From NCBI RefSeq assembly GCF_036588685.1, contig NC_086373.1, positions 620,001-684,000 on the forward strand: a stretch of DNA of 64,000 bases, given 5' to 3'. Position 1 is the first letter of the stretch; the number at the start of each line of letters is the position of its first letter. The notes below the pieces were generated by a model. It saw only the letters and a list, made by a program, of their open reading frames with translations, was not told where the DNA came from and made no database searches. This document shows positions 34,538 to 46,500 of this stretch, piece by piece. A program made the translations under genes and the position numbers. Source of the stretch: Mytilus trossulus (taxonomy: Eukaryota; Mollusca; Bivalvia; Mytilida; Mytilidae).

Positions 34538-37500
34538 CTAAAATAAACGTTCAATACAGTATGATCATCTTGATTATGACATATATGAATAAAATATAAA
34601 CAGCATAAATCTCAATCTCATTCGGCATAAACTTCATGCATTTCTGCTTGATTTTTCAAACAATGAATCCAATATATAGGTAGACTTAATTAGAATGGAG
34701 ATTTAAATGCTTCTGGAAATTGTAAATGTATGTTAATGAGGTTTTACTCAAACTCCGAAACGGCGGTGATGTCCTTTTTACTACGCTACGTTGAATTTTA
34801 CGATGATAGTTTAGCGAAGCGACGTCACCACTGTTTCGGAGTTTGGGTTTCACTGGAATGGTTTAGAGATTTAATTTGGAATATCGAAAGACGACTTCAT
34901 TTTTTTACATAAATGAGGCCGTTAGTTTTCTCGTTTGAATTTTTTTACATTGTCTTATCGGGGCCTTGTATAGCTTACTATGCGGTATTGGCTTTGCTCA
35001 TTGTTGAAGGCCATACGGTGAACTATAGTTGTTAATGTTTGTGTCATTTTGGTCTTTTGTGGATAGTTGTCTCATTGGCAAGCATACCACATCTTCTTTT
35101 TTTATACATATTTAAAACACAGCCACCAATCACAACTCAGAGTTCCACAATGATGTTATTGTATACAAACGAAGATATTATCTGAAATCAAACTTTAAAT
35201 ATCTGTGTATTTGCTAATTTTGTTTCCCTATTTGACCTTCCATTACGCCTTATTGTAGTTAAAATCAACATGTTTTGTCCACAAAACCTTGTCCACAGAA
35301 AGCAGTAATGAACTGTATGCATGTAAAGGCACCCTTTTTGGAGAGTTATGCATTTAAATATATTAGAAAATCATACCTGTTCTGTCTTGGTTTTCAGAAT
35401 TCTACTTTTATATCCATTATTTACACCAATGTAGTCAAATTGTTTTGTTAGAAAATTAGCCTAAAAGAATAATATTATTTTTTCTTATACAAGGTATCTT
35501 TCAAATATCAAAGGGGTGATTTGAAAAACAATTATTGATTGAATGTTGAACATTGTAAAGAACGAAGAAAATATGTTGAAACCTAACGACAAATGTCCAT
35601 CAATTTAAATGAGAGTTTAAATATAAAAATGTACGTTTAGAGTTCAGAGAACTACTTATAAAAAGCTTTTAAGGAAAAGTTAAGTAACAGTCTGTATTGA
35701 GAAGTACTTACTGCTTTCTGTGGACAAGGTTTTGTCAAGCCACAATGTACCCTTGTTGCATCCCCTTTTGGAAAGCTTTTCCCACCATAATACACATACA
35801 CCAGTCCATCCACTTTATAAAAAGGAAGGCAAATCCGATAGTGTAGATACGACAATTGTTTATTTTTGTCAATCGGATTATATGAAGAAAACTATATGGG
35901 CAAGTAAAATAACGTTTTAAGAGTGCAAAATCCTTAACAAAGAGATCTTGTAAAATTAGGGCACCAATTCCTTTGCACTTTTTGCACTTTTTGCGCATTT
36001 TTGTTCTCCAGTGAAGAACGGTGCAGAAAATTTGATACAGCTAATTTCAATAACACAAAATCCGTAAAAGCACTGACTATTGGGCCATAGTACCTTTTAG
36101 GAATAATAGTCCACCAGTAGTGGTATCAAACCAGTTATAGTATTGACATTAATGGCACCAATTATCCTGAACCAGATGCGCATTTCGACAGTAAATGTCT
36201 CTCGAGTTATATTGGAGGCTAAATATTTTAAAATCTAAAGCTTGTAAAAATAAATAAAGAGCCTATGAATTAAACAGGACAAATAAGTGAAACCACAGTC
36301 GGACTTAAAATTAAAGTTTTGACCGAAAGAAATATATTTCTACGGTAAAGACAATTTACAAATTTTAATAACATAAAACCAGTATGTGATTCTTGTGCCG
36401 AATTACTGACTACTGGTCTGGTGATACACTCGGGAGTAAATAGTCCACCTAAAGGACTTAATAGTCCACCTATAGAAGTATCGACTCAGTGGTAATATTA
36501 TGATTAGCGTTGCCAATTTTCCAGCACCAGATAATAGTTGCAATACAGAGAGGTATTCGTAGATATTTCCAGTCGAGACTTTCCTCTTATCGATACAGTA
36601 GTTCACAGGGAAAATTATTTTTGAAATACTGCATTTAATTGTTATTAGTAATTGCCCAACAATCTGAATTAATCCAACACTTTAAGGTTTAATTCGTATT
36701 CTTATTTTTAGACGATATTGTTTTAAAACAAAATACCATGTTCTGTAACATATGTTTTTTCATTTGTTAAATTTACCATCATTGATAATTTCCGCTTTGT
36801 TGCTGTTTCGGGATGGTTCTCCTATCAACAAATCATCAGTACCGTCTCCGTTCACATCTTCAATCTGAAAAACATTTCGTTTCAAAGATATTTCAAATAG
36901 ACAGGCGTTTTGTGTTATTAGATTTTATGGACTTCTCCTTAATTTATTTACCATGTCTGCTTTCAAAATCAATTTCTTTAAAAACTTCATTTGATGACAA
37001 AATATGTACATTTTGTAAAGTGCATTGTAAATGAAGTAGTTACAGCGGATTCCATTGAGTGTGTAGCCATAGGTAATATTTTTGGTTAACTTGCTTGTTA
37101 ACTGAACCATGAAGTCATTGTTAGGTAAGGTAAACAACCCTACTTTAAGAATAGACTAGTCCGACAGAAAATCAATATATCTGTCTGTTGGACTATGCTA
37201 CTTCGAAAGGAGGGTAGTATACCTGACCTAATAATGCCTTCATGGTTTAGCTTACAAGCAAGCTAACCAAAGATATCAACCCTCGCTACACACTCAATGG
37301 AATCCGCTGTAAACACTATTTATAACTAAGTTTAGTTATAATGACATAAATAGAAAGTATACACTTTTGCGAAACGATGAATAGGGCATTGTACTGAGTT
37401 TGAATCTGTTTCTTTGTACGTGTGCCCATGCTATTTCTGTTTAACGATTTTGTAAATATTATTGAAAACAAAATCAAAAGTACAAAATGACTATTGTTGG

Positions 37501-40500
37501 TTGCCATATGAAAACAAGATCTCAATTCTATGAATACAATTTAACTTAAGATTATGTAAACAGGTAAGGTATCTTATTTCGATCTTCTTATTTGGGCGTG
37601 TAATGGTAAGTGGGTATTTGAATAACTTGAAAAGTTTTTATATATCTAGTAAATAAGAAGAGTTGAAAGCGGAGAAAAATTAGAAGAATAGCACTTGGAA
37701 AAAAGGGATATCTCAATATTTAATTGAAATGTATGAAAGTCAATGAGACAACTCTCCATTCAAATAACAATTTAAAAAAAAGTAAACCATTATAGGTCAA
37801 TGTACGGCCTTCAACACGGGGTCTTGGCTCACACCGAACAACAAGCTATAAAGGGCCCAAAAATTACTAGTGTAAAACCATTCAAACGGCAAAACCAACG
37901 GTCTAATCTATATAAAAAACGAGAAACGAGAAACACGTATATATAACATAAACAAACGACAACTACTGTACATTAGATTCCTGATGTAGGACAGGTGATT
38001 ACCAACCACAGGGAGAAATGAGATAAGTCAGAATTTTTTTTATATGATTTGAATGTTCTTCAAATAAACAATTGACTTGTTCTTTTAACTGTCTTGATAT
38101 TCCACAGATTTGTCTTTTGTTTATTAAACGCACGTCTTGTGTATTCTTCCTATCTTAAGATAAACCCGAGCCATAATATAGCCCTCTAAGTGGGTAAATT
38201 CAGTTAATAAATATACGTCATCAGGGACCGCCTATTTTTGGGAGAGCTTTCCGTTTAAAACTGAAGTCCTGGGCTCTTCTGGTTAGAAGATAATGTTTGT
38301 TTTACATATTTTTTGATAATGCTGAATGTATTAAACTTTTTACTACAGGGTTGAAAAGTAATGAGGATCAGTAAGGGTATTAAGTGCAATTCAACAGTGT
38401 TGGCCATGTGAATGTAAAAAGAATGCCACATGACCCAATGGTTTTATTGTTGCAAAAGACATTTTTACTTTCATGAATGATATGTGAAAGCTTATAATAT
38501 CTAAAGGTAAACTTGACATAAATTTAATCAAGACATAGATTAGCATTAAAGTCAATGGGAATTTCCCCTGAATAAACAAAGGAGGCATGAAAATATACAA
38601 AAAAAGACTTTAGGTTGCACTTTGTAAATATAGCCTTTGTGGAGATCTTGAATATTCATAGAAAACTAATTTTGTTTACATACTGGTTCCCAGTTTTGCT
38701 CTCTGTTTTCAATCTCACAGAGGCATAACTTGGGAATGTTACCAGTAAATATACATGTGCATATTTTTTACATTGACATATGTGGTAACCTTTCATACGA
38801 GGTAGGGGTAGTTAAGAAATTAGTGCTAATTTTAACTCTGAGAAGTTCAGGGCATATAAACTTTAAAAATATGCCGCACAGCCCTATATTTTGACCTTTG
38901 AAAAAAAATTGTAGTGCATATATAGGAACTTTTTATTCTAGGATAAGATTTTTCCAAACTTCATAGTAAAAGTGGTACAGTTTTAGTCGTAAAAGGAGTT
39001 CCTGTGGGAAATTGCATTGTAAATATTTTCAGAAATGCAACCTTTAGACTAAGGTGGATATAAAATAGGATATGTCACAGTTCAAGTTATTTTTCTGTAG
39101 AATATTATTTGCAGACAACTCAATAGCGTTGTAGGTCATTTTTTGTTTTCTTAAACATATGGACTTTTCTTGTGTCGGAACGACCAATTTCATTCTGCTC
39201 AGTTTCTTCTATCTTTTTATTTATGTAAATGCAATCAACATAAAATGTTTTGGAATCAACATGACCCAAATTTACTAAAAATTACACAAGCATGATTAAT
39301 TTTTAAAATATTGCTTAATAGCAATTTTTACCATAACAAGTGTACCGAATCCACCATATCTACTGTTACCCTCAAATCTAGCAACTTCAACAGGTGTCGA
39401 ACCTGTCATATTATACAGAATAACCATCCCAGCACGAGTTAAATTGACAGGTAGTGTCAGATATGAACCTTCAACAGTCATTCCGGGAAATGCTACTGCA
39501 AGAATCATTGTCACTTTGTCATATAAATATCCAAAGTCTAAGCTGTAGCCTGCAGATTCATGGGCTATTGTGCCAAGTATTGTCAGGTTTTTAATTGTGG
39601 ATATATTTCCATAATTATAAATATCTGCACGACCTGTTTCCTGGACGTCGTGTAGATCAAACTTACAGACAGGACTGAAAAAATATACAAAACTGTAGTT
39701 GAAAGTTGTGGTATATATTTAAGGAGGTCCCATACAAATATTATATATTATTATATCTCTTGTTACTTTTCACCATTAACCACACAAAAGCTGGTCTCCA
39801 AATGTATGAATCTCATTACCAGTCGATAGTTTAGCTTGACTTGATAGAACAGTTATTGACTGTTATTCTAAACTTCTAGTCGAGGAATGTAGGTCTTATT
39901 GATTTAATCCTAGAGAAAATAATTCAATCGGTAAGATATGAATTACAACATGCTTATTCGTCAATTCCGATATTTCAATTTGTTCATTTTTTTCAATATC
40001 ACTTTATAAATAACATATAAACCATACAAACTTACTCGATGCACTTCCGTACATTTGGTGAACTTATTTTCAATGTTTGTTTCTTGGCAACAACATTAAA
40101 ACCAAACCAAGCGTATGGTTGCTGAAAATATAATATGTTTGGAGTAAAAATTTGTTCGTTTAACAGACGTCCATGTATTTTAGACAGACATGTCGATGAT
40201 TATTACATGTGCTTTATGTATAACATAAGTATAAATTAATTTAGTATTCAGTTGAAAACGATCCACAATAACATATCTAGGAGAGAATTTACCATTCGGG
40301 AATGTAGAAAAGTTTAGCCATACGTGTTCGATAAAAAAAAAATCATAATTCAAACCATTTCTATGGAAGAAACCACTTTACATTTTATTCAAAAGAGTCT
40401 CTACTGTTCATGAACAGAACACAAACATTTTTCTTCTTCATATTATGAATATATGTATTATCTTCTTTTGAAAATAGAACCTCTTTACTGACCTCTTTAT

Positions 40501-43500
40501 CTGGAATCTGCCTCCATTTTAGATTTTCAAATGCAATGGTCTTGTGTACTATAAAGTTCAAATATGTTTGAATTAATGTAAAACGCTTTTTGTACTTCAT
40601 ATTTAAACCGCATTTTACCAATAGTTTTTTTGGTTATGGTTTAGTTAATTCAAAGTCTACATTTCACATAAGATTTTCAATCTCTTTTTTTTTAAAATTA
40701 TGAACAGCATCCCTACTATACGATATTCATGTAATTTGATTTTAAAGATTTTGTTTTTAGAGTATCAATTCTTTCTAGAAATAAAGAAATAATCATCTGT
40801 TTAAATTACATTTAAACTGCATCAATTGTGACACAATATAAGCCTCTGGTCGTCATGTGGTATTAAATACCGGACTAGATGTTTTATGAACTTATATATA
40901 CTACTTACATGTAGTAACTTTAAATAGGTTTATTGTGTTATGAAAACCACAATAGAATCATCATAACGCGAGTTCGTGTTGAACAGCAGGTAGGTTAGAA
41001 ATTTTAACCTGTTATTGAAGCTCAACTCATTTCAACATAAGGAAAGTATAGTTTTTGTCAAGTGACCTTGGTTGTCTTTTCGTCGACTTTGACTCTTTGT
41101 CATGACGTTGTAATATTTTAAACGACTTTTTGACTTTGACAGTCCCATTGATATCTTCCGGCTATATCGTTTTCTCGCAATGGTTTGTATAGCCTTTTTA
41201 CAAATGGGGAAACTTCTATTAAAACTCATTATTTTTTTTTTCAATAAGATATCAGTGGTCATATCCTGGCATTTGGTCACACCAAATACTAGTTATATCA
41301 AAATAATAATAATAATGAAAAGGGTTTAGCAATTAATCTATTTATGACGTTTCGAAAAGGTTGTTCCTTAATTTGTCTCAACAAATTGATTAAAATTCAT
41401 GAAAAATTATGACGTTATTATGTAGATCGTTTGTTACCTGGAACATCTTTGCTTGACATCATTGCAGCCACAAGTCCACTCTGATTATATTTATCTGTAT
41501 AAAATGGTAGACCAATAATAAGGTCATTATGTCCGTCTCCATCGATGTCACCAGATTCAAGGTTGTATCCAAGGTTACAATACTGGCTCTTTAAAGAAAA
41601 AATAAACGCAGTATAAAATATTTGTATTTAAATAAACATTACTAAAGCAACACAAGATAATCCCAAATTAGAATATAATTGTTAACGATGTCAATCAATT
41701 TGATAAAGGCAACCAATTATTTGACAAAGAACAGTTTCAAATCATTTAAAGAGAGAAACTAAAAGCCAACTCAAACTTATCGCTAAGAGTATTGTGTGTT
41801 TACGCTTATCCTTGTAAAGCGGCTAGAAATCTTCAAAAGGATAAACAATAGCAATACTTTATTTGCACTTTATATTCATAGAAGTAAACACTTGAAGTGA
41901 TATAGCTCGCATATCAATTCACTTTACTCGTATATATTCTAACAAGTTTTAATTCAAGAAAAAAATGTTTCCCATTTCAGATCTTTGATCATGATCATAA
42001 TCGTCTTATCCCTGATTCTTCAAAATATTCGCACAAGTGCGACGAAGATCTTATAAAAAAAAATGGTACCATCTTGCTTTTAAGAATTTATAAGAGAAGA
42101 ATTCATATGTTCCATTCCCAATAAAATGGTCCACAATTTCAAATTAGTGTTTTGATCTGCAGATCCGTTTTTGGTATTGATTAGTTGAAACCTTCCTCAA
42201 ATTTTGAGAAGGATCCGACAACAAAGCGTCGAAAAAGAAGAGGTGATAACATTTTCCGGGCAAACGAATGGACTGTCGGACTGGTGAACACACAGGTAAA
42301 AAGAAAAAAACACAAAAATACTGAACTCCGAGAAAAATTCAAAAAGAAAAGTTCAAAATCAAAAGTCCAAACACATCAAACGAATGAATAACAACTGTCA
42401 TATTCCTGACTTGGTACAGGCATTTTCTAATGTAGAAAACGGTTAATTGAACCTGGTTGAAAAGCTAGCAAAACCTCTCACTTGTATGACAGTCGCATCA
42501 AATTCCATTAAACGGGTTTAACACATTGGTATTCCCTTCGCTGGCTGAACATTAGCAATATAGCACATAGTCGTTAAAGCGAAAGAATGTGACAAAAGAC
42601 ACTTAATTCAGTTGCTATTAATTACAACAGCTATTGACAATGCACGTTTTTAAATTATTCGTGATATGCCAATTTATATTCCCTTGAAATTGCTCGGGTC
42701 TTCTATTTCGATTTATATAACAGTTTGTTAATAGTTGCTGACATTTTTTGAACATGTGTTTTCCACCTGGTAATGCATATGAATAATAAGTATAACGGTA
42801 GGGTCCCAGACGAAGTTTAATAGTCAGTTTGATAAAAAAATTGATAAATTCAGTCTACTCTAGAATTTACTCAGAGACGGTCACGGCAAGGACTTTACAA
42901 TATATATATTTTGTCTTTAAAAAAAACAAGCAAATTAACGAAAATTTAAAAATATATCTTTATTCTATATACGCATAGGATAAGTACTTACCTGACATGT
43001 TATGACAATGTCAACTTCTTTATACATTCTAGTCTTTGTTCCGAGATATATTGAAATTAATCCCTGTAAAGAATTATTATATAAACATATCAAATACGAA
43101 GGTAGGGTTTAGATATAATCTTATTTCGGAGTTCAGTATATGCAGAACCGGGTAAATAACGGCAACAGTAGTAGACCGCTGTTCAAAGGTCATAAAATAT
43201 TTAATAAATAATCATAGTTGAACAATACAAAATATGTTTTGAATGGCATATTCTTAGTCTCAATCTTGTTTTGTACATCTGTTCAATAGTGGAAAACAGC
43301 ATACGTAATTTATACTTTCTTTGGCCATTTCACACTTTATAAAATGACATTGAAAATACCTAAGGAACGTTTTCAAAGAGACATATATTCATTTACCATT
43401 CAACACAGTCAAATGGTGGACACGTTTTTAAAATCTTCAAGAAAGAAAATACGAATGAATTCAACTTTAATCGGTTAAAACAATATTTATGCAAAAATGG

Positions 43501-46500
43501 CATCCGCTGTAAAATTAAAAAGTGATATATTGAAAGGATATCATGATTTCTTTATTTTTAATGAATATTAACCATATTCTTTCGATGACCAAAACTGATT
43601 TTGTTCAACTAATTGAGGTTCAAATTTGTCCAAACTAATAGTAGAAGCAAGGCATGAAATAAACCCCTGATCGTTTTAAATGCATGATCTTGACCTAAAC
43701 CTTTGGAGTGATAATACCAATAACAGCTGTTATAATGAAACTGACAATATACATTAGAAAATGTGGTATTAATGCCCATGAGACAACTATATTTCTATGT
43801 CAAAATTTGAGAAGTAAACAATATATGTTCTCTTACGAAAGAAATATAATGTACTAGTGATTAACATTCAACATGTGCAAAACACAGATTTAGTTATGAG
43901 TTTATTCCATATTGGTATTATTTTAGAAGGTTTCTCTATATGAATTGGATTTTGAATAAAAAAGCATATTCACCTGAGAAAGTGTTATTCACCGCGCTAA
44001 ACGTCACGCGCTTTTACATGCAACGTTATGGTAAAATGTGTCGTGTAAAATTAGTTTTGGTATATGTTTGTCATTAAAAACATTTTCTTTTCTCGGAATA
44101 TGGAATAAAACAATGACTGTCTTTTGTTTCGGTAAATATGGGATTTAATTGACGTTTGAAAAACTGATATTCACTTCGGCCGTTGGCCTCAGTGAATATC
44201 ATTTTTCAAAAGTCAATAAAACTGCATATTTACCTCATCAAAAGACAGTAAATGTATAATATATTATTTGCACATATATTTTGTCGCTTCTTCTGCTGAC
44301 AATTCGTTAACGTACTCAAATGAACTTAATCATATTGTTCAACATCTATTCAAATTTGACAAAATCATCTTGTTTCCCGGTCATTCATTTCACTAGTTTC
44401 ATGGAACTGTTGCATGTTTTACATGTTTCTGAAACTAACTCGTTGAACACATTTTCGTGTTGTCATATTCAACATAGTTAAGTAGCAAAAAGTATTGTGC
44501 TCACTTATTTATTTTAAAAATAATACCTTATATTCCAACGGGCTATCAATCCAATATGCAGGAGATCCTACAGCTATATCTAATATGCCATCAAGGTTTA
44601 TATCCAAAACAGCCAGGCCTGATCCAAATCTCGATTGTTTCTTTATTAATAGAAACATTTAATAATTGATAATTTCTTGATTGACTGATTGAATGTGTGA
44701 TTGACTAATTGGTTGATTGATTGAATGTGTGATTGACTAATTGGTTGATTGATTGAATGTGTGATTGAATAATTGGTTGATTGATTGAATGTGTGATTGA
44801 CTAATAGGTTGATTGATTGAATGTGTGATTGACTAATTGGTTGATTGATTGAATGTGTGATTGACTAATTGGTTGATTGATTGAATGTGTGATTGACTAA
44901 TTGGTTGATTGATTGAATGTGTGATTGACTAATTGGTTGATTGATTGAATGTGTGATTGACTACTTTACTGACTGATTGAATGTATAATTGGTTGATGTT
45001 TTGGTTGATTTGATGCTTGTTTTACGTCGTGCGAGTTCATTACAAACTATTTTTGGTTGATAAAAGACATCATAGCTGGAAAAATATAGATTCTACCACT
45101 GCATCGAGTGTAATACGATATTTATCCACTCGAGACAGTTAAATTTTAAAATTTAAAACGCGAGGCTTGCCGAGCGTTTTATATATTAAAATTTAACTGT
45201 CGAGAGTAGATAAATATCGTATAACACGAGATTTGATGGTAGAATCTGTTTCTCTAATGATTTTCAAACAATATGTAGGTAAACGTATTTCTTCTTTTCG
45301 AATGATCTGCCAAAATGTGTTCTTTCTATGTGACCTCATCAGGCATGGTCGCCTTTTTTCATGCCGTCGCAATAGGATATTCAGAGGGAAGCAAGGAATT
45401 TAGACGTCATAATCGGATTTTAGCCAATGAAAAACTGAGATCAGACGAACCACACGTTGATTAAATTGTTTTTATGCAATGGGTGCAGAAAGGGATAATT
45501 TGACGAAGAATTAGAGAAAATAACATATATGTCAAATAAAAGACTTGTAAAATGATTTTCTTATTGATTTGAACAACTGTGTTTCCTGTTCAGATGAACG
45601 ATCATTTACATAATTGCTACAACTAAACGCCAATGTTGTTAAATTATTTAGGAGAATTGTGAAAATTATATAAAAAAATAATAATCTTATGTATAACTGA
45701 ATACAACTGATTTGTAGAAATGCGCAACTGGAAAATTTAAAATTAGTCCCTGATATTTATTTTTTGCCCCAAAGCTGATTGGCCATAATGTCAAAAGTGT
45801 GTCAGAAATCATATCTGATATTCTTTTTCAGTCATAGTAACCTTCCATCATTACCGAACTGAGCAAAGAAATAACACGACGGGTGTCTTATACGATGCAG
45901 GAAATGCTTACCCTTCCGGGGCACCTGATGTCACTCCCGGTTTTTAGTGGAGTTTGTGTTGTTTCTTATTCATTATTTATAACTGTTGATGCAAATGTCC
46001 TTTGGTTTTGTGAGTCTTTGTTTACTCATTGGTTTTGATTGTTATTGTCTTTCTACATTCTGATATCTCTTTCATTGTCAATTAATGACGTAAATAGATT
46101 ACTGTTGCATCATTATATTTTTTGCATCATATGAATAAAAAAATTACATCAGCGTATTCTGTAAAACTATACTTATTAGTTAAATAAATGAATGGCTTTA
46201 AAAAGCAAAAATTGTTTTTTATTGAAATATAAAATTACTACAATTTGTTTTCGGTTTATTAATTTTACTTACGTTGTGATATCCATTTATCATTGTAATA
46301 TGATCATGAATGGGATTAAAACGAGAATTAACATCCAAGTTTATTAATTTTACTTACGTTGTGATATCCATTTATCATTGTAATGTGATCATGAATGGGA
46401 TTAAAACGAGAATTAACATCCAAGTTTATTCCATAATAATCAAATCCTCCAGAATCAGAATCTAAAATGTTATAAACAAAAACCAACTCATATCTTTGGT

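Noticed and set aside
44676..44975. Regular 32-bp repeats as a CRISPR array
   Set aside because: Units are head-to-tail without unique spacers and lie in an animal intron; it is a minisatellite.
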